A stretch of DNA of 64,000 nt from Azorinus chamasolen (GCA_963576725.1 OY755251.1:38944048-39008047); one strand, 5' to 3'; counted from the stretch's first letter, positions 1 through 12,187 are shown. Notes: generated by a model from the letters alone, not told the origin. Program-made: numbers and translations.

Positions 1-262
1 TATCCATTTAGCAATGACCACACTAGCAACAAATAACACACATATCCATTTAGCAACGACCACACAGGCAACAAGTACAGATATACATGCATTTTGCAAT
101 GTCCACATGAGTAACAAATAACAGACTGTAGAATCTATATTATTCTATAAGCAAACAGTGCATTATATTCTTAGAAAACAGATGCCCATATTCATAAAAA
201 AGTCACTCAGCCAAACTGTAAAAACTTTCTACACTTAGGTAGTGTGGTTTCTTGAAATATAT

Positions 263-463
263 TTAACCTTTTAATGAATATTCACGTAAGAAATAATGAC
301 AGTATAAATAGTGACTTAATGTTTATAATGGCATAATGAACAAAGGCATGTTTTACTATGGCTCAAACCTGTAGTATTTCATAAGCAAGCAGAGCAGACC
401 CTGGTCAGACAGCTCCTACAGGGGCCATCTGATCTGGAACAACTCTGTTTTCAAAGGAGTTAA
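263..463 (+). mobile_element. MITE A copy, TTAA-flanked
   Basis: Bounded by TTAA. It contains gtaagaaataatgac, then the core aagcaagcagagcagaccct with its complement. The terminal repeats are eroded. Confidence 0.7.
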
Positions 464-2119
464 ACAGGATTGATAACCAGAGCTTGATCAAATTTGTTAT
501 GATGATGTAATTGGTCTCGAAACTATCTACCATTTTGTCAAATAACAAACATGCAAGCTTAATAGAATTGGACTTATAAAAATGCAGTTATGTGTTAAGT
601 AGAAGATCTTTAATAAATTTCACTTCTTGAATACCATGGGAAACTGAATTGTATATCATTTGGTTGTTGAAGCTGTCATTTCTCATTTCTTATGTACTAA
701 CGAATACCGTATTCTACCTAATAAACAACCCCTCACTTCTGTGGGGATACTAACAATCCATAAAACAAAACCCAATATAACCATTAAATAAAGTAATATA
801 GGTTTTTCAAAATACAGGTAGTTGCTTAATGCAGACTGAAAGCAATAAAGGAGGTTCCCCTAGGAGCTTTCTGCTTTGTTTTATTTCTGAATTTTTAAGC
901 AACCTACTATGATCGTTTATTAGAAATAATACGGTACTTTTTCACTTTATTTGTGATGGAAGATGACTTTCAAAATCCAGAATCCAGGTTATTTTTTTTA
1001 AAAAAAAGCTGATCTAATCATCTAATATTATTTAAAGATATCCACAGCCCTATGACTTCAGGAAAAAAATTTACTGGTATTTGCAAACAATGTATACCCA
1101 GATCAGAGGGCCTCTAAAAGAGCTTTCTGATGAGGATCTGCACTGTTTGCTGATAGATCGTTCCATATAGAGTATTCAGCATTTAAAAGGTTGACAATCC
1201 CCTCTTATCCTGCTATTCACAACCTATCTCGCATTTGCAAATAACTTCGGTTGAAATCTCGTCAGGATCCAAGATTGACATTCGGTGAATAGTTTCTCAA
1301 AATCTTGATCGAATTCGAAGTAATCAAAGCTAAACCAGATTCAAATTTGGGATGACAATGATTTTTCATGGCTGGTTAATTTGTGTCAGATGTTTTGGAT
1401 ACTGGAGAGAAACATATTGTCATGTCTCATCTGGAACCAAACATTCCGTCACAAAATTGCCGTCAGATAAGCGGCCATATTGTGGAGTTATGTAATACCG
1501 AAAACCTGGAGATTTTGAAATTTATTCTTCACTGGTTAATTTAACATTGTATTCTTCTTCAAATTCACTTTTGATTTGGTTACATTGTAGATATTTCTGT
1601 TGAACACTTTTAACATTCTATCACTTTCTACATTTTATCATGCAAGAAAAAATGTTTTTAGGACCGCAGTAAATGATAATGTGGAGATGGTTATGTTTAC
1701 TGTAACCCTTTCAAGCCGAATACACATGCACTGTCATTTGCAAACAGTGTAGACCTAGATCAGAGGGCTCCTAGAGGAGATCAGGGTCTGCACTGTTTGT
1801 CAGTCAAAATCCTCTAGCAAGTTTGCACCTTTCCTACTGAACTGACTGTGTAGCTAAATACTGATGGGATAGTCCACTTTGAACATTCAGAGTTGAAAGG
1901 GTTAATTGCTTATCAGAGAAAAGGCTTACTAAATGTTTCAGCTATACTACATAAATATAAACATGATAAAATGTAGATGTCCTATTGTTGTAGATGGTTA
2001 TTATGTTGATTTCTGTATTTACTGGTATAGATCCCTAATTACTCTTAAGTATTCAGACCTGTCTCACATCTCCACCAGTTTGTAAAACTGGATAATTCAA
2101 TTTTACACCATTTTGGTAA

Positions 2120-2262
2120 CTTTAAATTAGACAGGTATAGTAGCAAACAGTGTAGACCCTGATCAAATGAGCTGTTCAAGAACTGTTTGATATGGGTCTG
2201 CACTATTTGCCTATGTTTGTCTGTCCGAATACTTAAGATGATTAGGGTAATTGGCAATTAAC
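2120..2262. mobile_element. MITE F copy
   Basis: The core gcaaacagtgtagaccctga tcaaatgagc is followed by its imperfect complement and by the family flank tgtttgtctgtccgaatact. A paired flank taactttaaattagacaggt lies on the left. Confidence 0.6.
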
Positions 2263-2691
2263 CTTTGCTGCTTTTGTTTAACCTGAAATACAATCTCAAA
2301 GCAATACTTACCAGAGCTGAAGAAGATAAGACGCGTAATAAGTATATGGTAAACAATTTTGATTGATACTTCTCTCTTAAAGCTTGTCTTGCTGCTATGC
2401 ATTAGAATTGCCTCCCCAAGGCAATTCTGGTGGAGTTGCAGCAAGATTGCTTTTGTTGGAGAAATAAGAGTTTGATAGATCTATACACATAAATTATCTA
2501 ATCTATAGCTCTAATGTACAACACGGTAAAAACCTGTTTAGTGCATTTGGCTTTATACACCTATACAATACGAAGTTTCAGATCTGCTTAATTTGAATAC
2601 TTACTATAAACATTATGTAAAAGCTTGAGATTGATGTGTATCAATAATTTACACATAGAAAGTAGTGTGCATAAAGCCATATGACCCAGTA

Positions 2692-2881
2692 CATAGCTAC
2701 AGATAATGATGCATGCTCAAATACTAAAATTGTCATTTCTCCACAAAACCCTATGTTGTGACCACTCTTTAGAATAGTCTCACAGAGATGATTCTAACGA
2801 GTGGTCACAACATTGAGTTTGGAAAAAAAAATAAATTATACTTGAAAATATTTTAATTTATGCATCTTATCTGGAGCTCTG
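2692..2881. mobile_element. MITE C copy
   Basis: CATAGCTACAGATAATGATG to gcatcttatctggagctctg. Flanked by the 7-bp duplication cccagta (2685-2691, 2882-2888). The element is a near-complete palindrome with arms diverging at about one base in ten. Confidence 0.85.
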
Positions 2882-3170
2882 CCCAGTACCTTTGCTTTAT
2901 ATTAAGTTTAACTTTGAGAAGTTTAGAATTGCTTTGAGATGGTATATGGTGAAGTTAGATGTGACATTAGCTAACATCAGTGTTGTATTTATCTTTATTT
3001 CATGCTCGTGCACCTGTGCATCTGTCCGTGCGCTTATTATGCTTCAACCACTTAAACTTACCTGCATGTGGTAATTTCTGCTTGATCCATAACGCACACA
3101 ATATTGACACTAATGGTCTCCCATCCCTGACATCCGTCGCCATGACTACTTGCTGTCGTCATGGCAACAG

Positions 3171-3289
3171 TGCCGATGGTTGCCCCTCCAGAGATGGCGG
3201 CCCCACCAATGGTGACGGGTCCACCGCTGCCAGGATGCCTCATCCCAAACAATGCACATAGTGTAAATTACTTTGACGAAAATAGACAG
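3171..3289 (+). CDS. Internal exon of CCCH zinc-finger gene: Pro/Met/Ala-rich segment
   Basis: Encodes about 40 residues rich in Pro, Met, Ala and Val (VPMVAPPEMAAPPMVTGPPL followed by a polar stretch ending in FDENRQ). The acceptor is the AG at 3169-3170 behind a short pyrimidine-rich run; an in-frame stop lies just upstream, so the exon cannot extend far 5'. The donor is CAG|GTACTG at 3289/3290, weaker than consensus. The exon enters with two bases completing a codon and leaves in phase 0, which matches the phase-0 start at 11462. Pro/Ala/Met-rich linkers next to CCCH fingers are usual in muscleblind and ZC3H10-type RNA-binding proteins. The segment itself has no catalytic or binding motif. 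Its assignment to the same gene as the zinc-finger exons is inferred from strand, phase and composition. At least one more 5' exon must exist, outside the window or not recognised. Confidence 0.6.
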
Positions 3290-3853
3290 GTACTGCTATC
3301 AACGGAACCCATTATGGGGGCCATCATTTTCAATTTATACATAATTTATTTGAATTTCTTTTAAAACAACCATCTGCTGCTGTAGTGATTTTAACTGTCT
3401 CTTCAATGTATACAGAGAGTGGCACACAATTTAGCTTTCCAAGTAAAACTGTCTAGATATTGTCCATAGTTGTTGTGTTATTTTAGTCATATCATTGTTG
3501 TGACACTGCAGTTTTGACCACAACATTAATATTGCTGAATTATCTCCATTCTTTTTCCAATCTTGGTCACAACTGCTTGGACCACATCCTGTCCTGCATA
3601 TTGACACAATTATGGTTCTTTGAATATTTGAATTTTTTTTCAAAGATACAAGTGTTGGGTGTCAACTCGTATGATCCTATTACAAACAAGCCATATAAAA
3701 TGTCAAATTGTATCATTATTTCTGTGCTAGTACTCTACTCTAATGCATGCTGTTAATGAGCTGAGTATGTCAGTCCTCTGAACTCCCTTATCCATAGGAA
3801 TGAATGTCCTAAGTACTCATACAACCAGTCTCCTTTCTCCATCAGTCTATAAA

Positions 3854-4046
3854 CAGAGTTCCAGATAAGATGCATAAATTAAATCATTTTCAGAAATAGC
3901 TTCTTTCTTTCTCCACCAAACCCTGTACTGTGACCACTCTTTAGAATCGTCTCTTCGAGATGATTCTAAAGAGTGATCGTGGTATAGGGTTTGATGGAGA
4001 AATGACACTTTTAGTATTTGGGTATGCACCTTTATCTGTAGCTCTG
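3854..4046. mobile_element. MITE C copy
   Basis: CAGAGTTCCAGATAAGATGC to ctttatctgtagctctg with the 6-bp duplication tataaa on both sides. Confidence 0.85.
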
Positions 4047-4087
4047 TATAAAGCTGAACCAGGCAATTTGGCATCATTTTCATAACT

Positions 4088-4318
4088 TTAACCCTTTACT
4101 CCATAAATACATTTTGTGAACAGAGTAGACCTAGATCAGACAGCTCCAGTTGGAGCCATCTGGTCTGGGTCAGCTCTGTTTGCTTATGACTAATATAGAT
4201 CTGATTCTACATAATTATCCTTTGTTGGTTAATTATTCCTATGTTGATATGTTATAAAATTACACCTATTTAAAATGCATGATGTCATTACTTTTTACAT
4301 TCATAGGGTAAAGGGTTG
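4088..4318 (-). mobile_element. MITE A copy
   Basis: TTAACCCTTTACTCCATAAA at the left and a complementary gggtaaagggttga at the right. The core hairpin is around cagctccagttggagcc. It lies between two family C elements. Confidence 0.85.
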
Positions 4319-4435
4319 ATTTAGACTGATCTGGTAGCAGATAGTGTATACCCTGATCAAATGGCTCCTGCAATAGCCAATTGATCTGAGTCTGCACTGT
4401 CTGCTTATACATATACTTAGGGTAAATAGGGTATG

Positions 4436-4602
4436 CAGAACACCAGATAAAGGTGCGTACTCAAATACTCAAATTGTCTTTCTCCACCAAACCCCATGTT
4501 GTTGAGACAATTCTAAAGAAAGGTCCCAATGTAAGATTTGGTGGAGATATACAGAAGTTTTGCTGGAAAATGTTTTGATTTATGCATCTTATGTGGATAT
4601 GT
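4436..4602. mobile_element. MITE C copy, shortened
   Basis: CAGAACACCAGATAAAGGTG to atgcatcttatgtggatat gt with the 7-bp duplication gggtatg. Part of the central palindrome is deleted. Confidence 0.8.
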
Positions 4603-4879
4603 GGGTATGTCACAAATAAGCATTGTATATACCCGCTCAACAGAAGTTGTCTCAATTACATCATGTCTGTTGTATGGATGTTATGAACAAAATGACTCTC
4701 TTTATATTTGAGAAGAGCTTCAGACCCCACAGCAGAACTATTATCTTTTCCTAATTATAAAAGCATACAAAATATGTGTGACATGCATGTGAAATGTATC
4801 ATGAATATTGTGCAGTGTGATAGATATAGGATAATAGGCTGGGTCCTAGTAGTGGTTACCGTAGCATCCCCCCCTAGAC

Positions 4880-6300
4880 TTTTTTTCATGGGTACCAAAT
4901 TGTTCGTTGGGGTCCTTAGAACACATTTTGAGCATGCCCCCAAAAATAAGTTTGTCCCAGCTATGTTTTATTTAACGGTTTCCATGGTAACCCGAGGTAA
5001 TTTTCGAAACTACCTTGGTTCAGAAAATGCGCCATAACTTTGTTTTTAGAAGCAATAGAAGGACAAAACAAGTACCAAAGTAAAGCAGAGGCATATAGCT
5101 TGAATATGATACATAATTTAATTAATATTCATAAATGCATTCTTATGAATATTAATGAGGAAGTAAAAAATGTGATTTTTTTAGAAAAAAGGAGTTTGTT
5201 GTTTAGTCTGAGAGGCTTATTAATGCACAGAAATTATTGAATTTAGGTTTAAGTTGTTCGTTGGAGTCCTCAGAACACATTTTGAGTATTTCCCCAAATA
5301 ATTTTGTCCCATCTATGTTTTATTAAACGGTTTCCATGGTAACCCGAGGTAAATTTCGAAACATCCTTGGTTCAGAAAATGCGTAATAACTTTGCTTTTA
5401 GAGGTAATAGAAGGACAAAATAAGTACCAAAGTAAAGCAGAGACATATAGCTTGAATATGGTATATGATTTAATTAAAATTCATAAATGCATTCTTATGA
5501 ATATTCATGAGAATGTAAAAAAATGCGTTTTTTAGAAAATGGAGTTTGTTGTTTAGTTTGATAGGCTTATTAATGCACACAAATTATTGAATTCAGGTTT
5601 AAAATGTTTGTTTGGTTCATCAGAACACATTTCGAGCATTCCCCCAAAGTAATTTTGTCCCATCTATGTTTTATTTAACGGTTTCCATGGTAACGCGAGG
5701 AGGTAAATTTCGAAACATCATTGGTTCAGAAAATGCATAATAACTTTGCTTTTAGAGGCAATAGAAGGACAAAACAAAAACCAAAGTAAAGCAGAGACAT
5801 ATATCTTGATTATGATATATAATTTTAATAATATTCATATATGATTGCTTATGAATATTAATGAGGAAGTATAAAAATCCGCTTTTTTAGAAAAATGAGT
5901 TTTTTGTGTAGTCTTAGAGGCCTATTAATGCACAAAAATTATTGAATTCAGGTTTAAATTGTTCGTTGGGGTCCGCAGAACACCACTTGAGCATTCCCCA
6001 AAAATTTCTGTCCAAGCTATGTTTTTAACGGTTTCCATGGTAACCCGAGGTAAATTTCGAAACATCCATGGTTAAACAAATGCGTCATAACTTTGCTTTT
6101 AGAGGCGAAAGAAGGACAAAACAAGAACCTGAATAAAGCAAAGACATATAACTTGAATATGATATGTAATTTAACTAATTTTCATCAATGTATTCTTATG
6201 AATATTAATGAGGAAGTAAAACAATCCGATTTTTGTTTAGAAAAAAGGAGTTTATTGTTTAGTCTGAGATGCCTATTAATAAACAAGAGTTTATGAAGAA
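4880..6300 (+). repeat. Four ~350-bp tandem units in left foldback arm
   Basis: The marker CGGTTTCCATGGTAAC recurs at about 4976, 5328, 5679 and 6029, a period of about 351 bp. Each unit also holds a 'guard' segment with AT-rich attaattttcat motifs and a segment that happens to stay open for 60-66 codons. The open segments differ by frameshifts between units and are not taken as genes. Confidence 0.85.
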
Positions 6301-6458
6301 TTCGTGTTTGAATGTTTTCATGTGAAGGAAAATAAACCATCTTTGTTTCAGGTAATATTTCTATAAAACATGCGTATTTCAGCTTATTTGCATATAATGT
6401 ACGTATATGAATAAGCAATTTTCTATGAGCATTGTATTTAGTATTATTTTGAGTATAC

Positions 6459-6610
6459 GGTAAAATCTCGATTATTCGAATTTTCTTTATAGAAGCATTA
6501 AGACCCTTTTAGGCAGGTGACTTCTTAATGCATGGTGAAAGTCATGCAGAAAGCTGCACTAGGAGCGTTCTAATGACTTTCACCATGCATTAAGCTGTCA
6601 CCTGTCTTAA
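6459..6610. mobile_element. MITE E copy (pogo/Tigger-like) at inner end of left arm
   Basis: The start CGGTAAAATCTCGATTATTC resembles the CAGTA-type ends of pogo/Tigger elements. It is followed by the family E core: a palindrome around ttaatgcatggtgaaagtc with gcagaaagctgc in the middle and acctgtctta on the far side. The right terminus is eroded. Confidence 0.6.
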
Positions 6611-6702
6611 ATATCGATAATAATACGTACGTCAATGATAATACGTCAATGTTTGAAGCGAATCCCATCTGTTGGATGCAACTGCAGGTGCTAAAGAAGT
6701 GA

Positions 6703-6740
6703 ATGAGAGAGAGAGAGAGATATAGAGAGAGAGAGAGGGG
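6703..6740. repeat. (GA)n microsatellite
   Basis: A run of GAGAGA interrupted once by TATA, within the foldback loop. Confidence 0.9.
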
Positions 6741-6759
6741 GGCCTAATGCCCGCCCCTG

Positions 6760-7366
6760 GGGCTGTCGGAAACAAGTGAGGGGATCTGATAAAACATCCC
6801 TTTTCATTTGTAACCGGAGGCATAAGAGATACCAAGGGGACCCTTGTCCGTAAGAGTTTAACGGACATGATCCACCCACTTGCCGGGCTGGCACAAAAAT
6901 CTTCGTCCAGGTCAGGCAAACGTGAAAGAAGTCCCATGGAAGGAGAAAGAGACTCCCTAGACTTAATTAGGTTAGGGAGGTCCACTTTTTCGACTGACAC
7001 TAGCACGGAAGAGGATAGAGGACCCCTGTGAATGGGATTCGGGTGTCTAGGGCAGACAGAGGGTGGAATGATTCTAAACAATCTTCACACACATTCTCAA
7101 TAGAAAATATTGATGTTCAGAATCATCTAAAGAAAAAGAGGACTAAGTCCCGTCTAAGTCTGAGTGAGAGGCTTCCACAAAGTCTGATTCCCTTAAAAAA
7201 TAGGACCATCCCTAGGAGCCATAATGGACAAAGTGTTTTCCTGCTCTCCATCAGAAGCCGCCCTGGTGAACGCCATGGATGGCAGCACCCGGGAAGAGTG
7301 GAACCCTCCACAGACATAGAAGTATGGACTGTGGGTTCACGTGAGAGCTATTCTCCCTCTAGGTGA
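6760..7366 (+). other. GC-richer loop segment with short open frames, function unknown
   Basis: Plus-strand frames read LVRKSLTDMIHPLAGLAQKS with a charged tail (about 6845-7028) and a 112-residue frame at 7028-7366. Minus-strand frames of similar length overlap. The composition looks coding-like but no family is recognised and the strand cannot be decided, so no gene is called. Confidence 0.25.
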
Positions 7367-8388
7367 AGCTTGCTGGTTCCCAGAATGAGTGTCGGCTATC
7401 GAGAGCGATCAGCCGGCGAATCTGAGGAGGCAGAGCGGTGTCTTCGCATAGAAGAGTAATGGTAAGACCTCGATCTGCGATGAGAGCGGTGCGAGTGCCG
7501 GTTCCCATTAGAAGAATAAGAAGGTTTTACGCCTCCTACGGGGTGGGTGGGATATGGGCTGGGGAGTCCGAGGTGTACTCAGAAGATGAAGAGTAATTGC
7601 AGGGTCTAGACGACCAAGAACGTCTAGACTTAGCCAGAGCAGCTTTCTGTTGACTTTCACCACTGTAATGCGGTGTAGAGACAGAATGTCCTGTAGAAAA
7701 GATTGGACTGGTAGATTTACCGGTCCACTTTGGTATCCTGGTCCAAAGGACCAGACCGGGCCACCGGAGGACCGTTGGAGAGCAAACTTAGGACACCGGG
7801 CCAAAGAATACACAGTGACATCTTTGGGCGGGGGCTCGGTAGACCGGTCTGCTGGTGATGTCATGAAACGGAAGCACTAAAGCCAGGACACCGGGGACCG
7901 GGGACCGGTGACGGATAACTGGGCCTAGATTCAGCGGGACCAGGCAAAACTCTTCACACAACAAGTGGACCGGGAGACCTGGCAACAATAGTACCTGGGA
8001 CCAGAACAAAGGGTACCATTCAAGTGGTAAACGGGGAACCCGCGCCCGGGCCAGCAGTTGGGTGCCGATCTGCAACTAACAACTGGGGAATCGACTGCAC
8101 CACAGGGATTGTTGACGAAAGAGATTTTAAAGAAGAAGCAGGCTTCTTCTGAGCTTTAGATGACAGTGATTTTTCTGTTGCGAGGGAGTCGCTGACCAAA
8201 GAGAAGAATACTTCTTCCATCGGGCAGCAAGCTCCCACGTCTCCCCTATCCAGAGGGATGAAACTGGACAGGGAGCTGACGCGGAGCATCCGCAGCAGGC
8301 CAGACACACTTAATGAGTTGTCCAGCCTGTCGCACCAATGCTCGCAAGAAGCCTTGCGTTGCTCTGGCATGCTGTTGTAAATAATCAA
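7366..8388 (-). pseudogene. Decayed SR-rich, gag-like coding remnant in foldback loop
   Basis: On the minus strand a 122-residue open frame starts MPEQRKASCEHWCDRLDNSL (codon at about 8370). It is followed, after several stops and frame changes, by stretches reading SQQKAALAKSRRSWSS and then SHRSHRRSRSYHYSSMRRHR with repeated SADR/SPADRS motifs. Basic Ser/Arg-rich tails are common in ORF1/Gag proteins of retroelements such as DIRS-like elements. No zinc knuckle, reverse transcriptase or recombinase motif was seen. It is described as broken: at least two frameshifts and several stops. Base composition (about half G+C) differs sharply from the surroundings. An unrelated captured gene fragment is the alternative. 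Confidence 0.35.
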
Positions 8389-9099
8389 GCAAATGCATAA
8401 GACATCGCGAGTAAGTTAGAAGTCACGCAAGGCTAATATGGGTAAACATAAGCTGATGATTACAGTCGAGATGCTATATATTTTCTATTGCATTGCCAAA
8501 CACCCATAACAGTAATATTCTTCATAAAACATACATGAGGCTCAATTCCTCTGCTGTAATTTCTTACAAGAAATGTGTTGTTCACATACATGTATATTGC
8601 ACTATAATAGAAAAACTTTCCTACAACAGTTTATATTTTCATTAATATTCATGATTTTGAAATAATATTCATTATCTACATATTTATATACATGAACATC
8701 AATATCGTTGTTTCAGTCAGTATCAAGCTCTATACTGGTTAACTAAAATAATCTCAGATAAAAAGAACAGCTCATTCAAGTGTGTTTATTTTGCATCTCA
8801 TTAATATTCATAAATATGCATTAATATTCAAGAACCCAAAGTAATGACCCTCTGCTCTTGTCAATGTTTGTTGTTCTGGTATTTTACGTAAAAAATAAAT
8901 AATAGAAAAGATAGTACACTCGAAACAATGCTAAATATAGGGCTTATGTTAAATTGCTTATTCATTTACGCACATTATATGCAAATTAGCTTAAATATAC
9001 ATGTTTTAGAAATATTACATGAACCAGAGATGTTTTCCTTTATTTGTATGTTGATATTAAAACATTTAAATCTGAATTCAATAACTATTTGTATATTTT

Positions 9100-10500
9100 T
9101 AGGCCTCTCAGACTAAAAACAAACTCGTCAAACTAAAAACGCATTTTTTACTTCCCCATTAATATTCATAAGAATGCATTATAAGAACGCATTGTATGTA
9201 TTAATAGAATTACATGTCGTATTCAAGCTATATGTCTCTACTTTACGTTGGTTCTTGTTTTGTCCTTCTATTGTCTCTAAAAGTAAAGTTATGGCGCATT
9301 TTCTTAATCAAGATAGTTTCGAAATTTACCTCGGGTTACCACGGAAACCGTTTAATAAAACATAGCTGGGGCACAATTATTTTGAGAGAATGCTCAAAAG
9401 GTGTTCTGATGACACCAACGAACAATTTAAACCTGAATTCAATAATTTTTGTGCATTAATAGGCCTCTAAGACTACACAAAAAAACTCATTTTTCTAAAA
9501 AAGCGGATTTTTATACTTCCTCATTAATATTCATAAGCAATCATATATGAATATTATTAAAATTATATATCATAATCAAGATATATGTCTCTGCTTTACT
9601 TTGGTTTTTGTTTTGTCCTTCTATTGCCTCTAAAAGCAAAGTTATTATGCATTTTCTGAACCAATGATGTTTCGAAATTTACCTCCTCGCGTTACCATGG
9701 AAACCGTTAAATAAAACATAGATGGGACACAATTACTTTAGGGGAATGCTCAAAATGTGTTCTGATGAACCAAACAAACAATTTAAACCTGAATTCAATA
9801 ATTTGTGTGCATTAATAAGCCTATCAGACTAAACAACAAGCTCCATTTTCTAAAAAACGCATTCTTTTTACATTCTCATGAATATTCATAAGAATGCATT
9901 TATGAATATTAATTAAATCGTATACCATATTCAAGCTATATGTCTCTGCTTTACTTTGGTACTTGTTTTGTCCTTCTATTACCTCTAAAAGCAAAGTTAT
10001 TACGCATTTTCTGAACCAAGGATGTTTCGGAATTTACCTCGGGTTACCATGGAAACCGTTTAATAAAACATAGATGGGACAAAATTATTTGGGGAAATAC
10101 TCAAAATGTGTTCTGAGGACTCCAACAAACAACTTAAACCTAAATTCAATAATTTCTGTGCATTAATAAGCCTCTCAGACTAAACAACAAACTCCTTTTT
10201 TCTAAAAAAATCACATTTTTTACTTCCTCATTAATATTCATAAGAATGCATTTATGAATATTAATTAAATTATATATCATATTCAAGCTATATGTCTCTG
10301 CTTTACTTTGGTACTTGTTTTGTCCTTCTATTGCTTCTAAAAACAAAGTTATGGCGCATTTTCTGAACCAAGGTAGTTTCGAAAATTACCTCGGGTTACC
10401 ATGGAAACCGTTAAATAAAACATAGCTGGGACAAACTTATTTTTGGGGGCATGCTCAAAATGTGTTCTAAGGACCCCAACGAACAATTTGGTACCCATGA
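9100..10500 (-). repeat. Four ~350-bp tandem units in right foldback arm
   Basis: Inverted counterparts of the left-arm units; the complement of the marker recurs near 9345, 9705, 10055 and 10410. Units pair with left-arm units in mirror order: the variant reading aacgcgagg is second from the inner end in both arms. The arms were therefore inverted as wholes rather than expanded independently. Confidence 0.85.
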
Positions 10501-10783
10501 AAAAAAGTCTAGGGGGGGATGCTACGGTAACCACTACTAGGACCCAGCCTATAATGCAGCCACATAGAAACTTCCTCTTTACTTGTAAAAAAGAACTTTC
10601 CCCATAAACCAGCCCTATGAAACTTACCGATAGCTAGACAGCTTATAAAAATGGCAAAGAAAACTCCTCTCGGGCTTCTGCAGTGCAAGAAGGTAATTAT
10701 TAACCTCCCCACTAGAACACTGGTATGGCATACCTCTTACTAACAGTACTAATAATAACTGAATAACACCTACTAGCATATTA

Positions 10784-10968
10784 CAGTAAACCCCTCTAAA
10801 CTGGATGTAAAAATTAATATAAATATTGGTCTTGGAGACAGTTGGCAGCGTAATGCAGGGTGAACGTCGTGCAGAAAGCTGCATGACTTTCACACTGCAT
10901 TAAGCAGCCACCTGGCTAAAAGTAATTAAATTCTTCTACTAGAATTCCGGTTTAGAGAGGTTTTACTG
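10784..10968. mobile_element. MITE E copy (pogo/Tigger-like)
   Basis: Terminal inverted repeats CAGTAAACCCCTCTAAAC and its imperfect complement ending TTTTACTG, with a central palindrome aatgcagggtgaa...ttcacactgcatt. TA stands on the left side only. Confidence 0.75.
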
Positions 10969-11461
10969 CATTCCTTTATGTAGAAACTTTTTTTATTTTG
11001 TTTGGGGAATTTTGTAGCAGACATTCTGTTTGTGTTGAGGCTTATGTTCACCAGAAAGTCAGGAAAAAAACCTATTCTCTGATACCTGCTGAAGACACAA
11101 ACTGAATTCCCTTTAACGCTGTCTCCTCATTTCATTTACTTAAGGTATATATAATTTCTTTTGAAAAAAACCTTATCAGACTGTCAAACAGTCTTCGTTC
11201 TGATGAGATGCCAAGTAACTTGACATGTCATCTGGATCTAATCTGTTTGCAAAGGTCATCACGGGGTTCGACATCTCATAAGGATCCAAACTGTTTTAAC
11301 TTTGACTGAAGAAATTGGAAAAAAATAATCACAAATTTTGCATATTACTGTGCAAAGTTCAATATGACTCAGCAATGAAATGAAAATATGTGTTTTTTGA
11401 TGTTTTACAATGAACTGTAAAATATCATTTAGTGACCTTGACATTTGTGACCATTTTACAG

Positions 11462-11546
11462 TTGCTGGACACCCTCCCAGTGTGCAAAGATTTTAAGATA
11501 GGCCTTTGCCAGAGGCCTACATGCAAGTACATTCATATTGTGGAGG
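11462..11546 (+). CDS. Exon encoding first visible CCCH zinc finger
   Basis: Translates to LLDTLP followed by CKDFKIGLCQRPTCKYIH and IVE. This is a CCCH finger with spacing C-x7-C-x4-C-x3-H, the spacing of the even-numbered fingers of muscleblind proteins and of the second finger of ZC3H10; all four metal ligands are present. The acceptor is tttacag|TTGCTG and the donor is G|GTAAGT, a strong site; the exon ends one base into a codon. Fingers of this type bind single-stranded RNA, and family members act in pre-mRNA processing or RNA metabolism. The function of this protein is inferred from the family only. Confidence 0.8.
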
Positions 11547-11576
11547 GTAAGTATATCCTGGTAATCCATGTGTCTC

Positions 11577-11778
11577 TTAACCCATTATCTCATAGGCTAT
11601 TTTTAGACACAACCTCTTTGAATTAATCTACCGAAAAGGAGCATTAATTAGAGAAAAGGAAAAATTTTGAATTTTGTAGTTTGAAACCATTGTGATAAAT
11701 AGAGCATTTGTCACAATGGTTTCTAAAAGTGACTATTACAGAGGCGTAGAGTGGCGTATTTATGGAGGAAAGGGTTAA
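11577..11778 (-). mobile_element. MITE B copy, first of a TTAA-joined chain
   Basis: TTAACCCATTATCTCATAGG to gtatttatggaggaaagggttaa. The central hairpin is shortened: only one gaaaccattgtgataaatag arm and a truncated partner remain. It starts 31 bp after the zinc-finger exon donor, so the intron begins almost directly with transposon DNA. Confidence 0.85.
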
Positions 11779-11949
11779 CTCTTTACTCCTTGAATATTTA
11801 TATAACAAATATTGACATCATGAATATTTATTAGATTTCTAGTATATCATAAGCAAACAGAGCTGACGCTGATCAGACAGCTCCTACAGGAGCCGTCTGA
11901 TCTGGGTCTACTCTGTTTGCAAATATGTATTTCTGGAGTAAAGGGTTAA
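11775..11949 (+). mobile_element. MITE A copy, second in chain
   Basis: Shares the TTAA at 11775-11778 with the preceding B element and the one at 11946-11949 with the next A element. It lacks the segment between the trtgaatatttatt motif and the core, making it about 60 bp shorter than full copies. Confidence 0.85.
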
Positions 11950-12187
11950 CCCTTTCTCTGCATTAATATTCTTGTCAGAATTTATTACTGCAAAGCTATT
12001 CATTGACAGAATGTTTATAATTACACATTAATCAGAAAATGTTTGGCTGTGACATCAGATCTTCAGTATAGTTATCAGTAAGCAAACATAATAGGCCTTG
12101 ACCAGACAGCTCCTATAGAATCTGTCTGATCCGGATCTACTGTGTTTACACAGGTGCCACAGATCATCTATATGAGGAAAGGGTTAA
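11946..12187 (+). mobile_element. MITE A copy, third in chain
   Basis: Between shared TTAA sites; diverged, with the core reading agcaaacataataggccttg. Confidence 0.8.

Larger units (their letters stand above)
4837..10549. mobile_element. 5.7-kb foldback element with 1.6-kb inverted arms
   Basis: The outermost bases read GGCTGGGTCCTAGTAGTGG on the left and its exact complement on the right, including a run of seven C (G on the other side). The element is flanked by TA on both sides (4835-4836, 10550-10551), which suggests a TA target duplication. The left arm runs 4837 to about 6460 and the right arm about 8908 to 10549. The arms stay alignable over their whole length, with small indels increasing inwards. 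The loop (about 6461-8907) is richer in GC. No transposase is recognisable, so this is non-autonomous or decayed. Arms made of tandem units around a unique loop are the architecture of Foldback-type DNA transposons; family membership is not proven. It lies inside the first visible intron of the zinc-finger gene. Confidence 0.88.

Noticed and set aside
4708..5240. 109- and 66-codon frames, with near-identical copies at 10146-10534 and 6093-6296
   Set aside because: They lie in the tandem units of the foldback arms; other units of the same repeat carry frameshifts and stops, so coding is not conserved.
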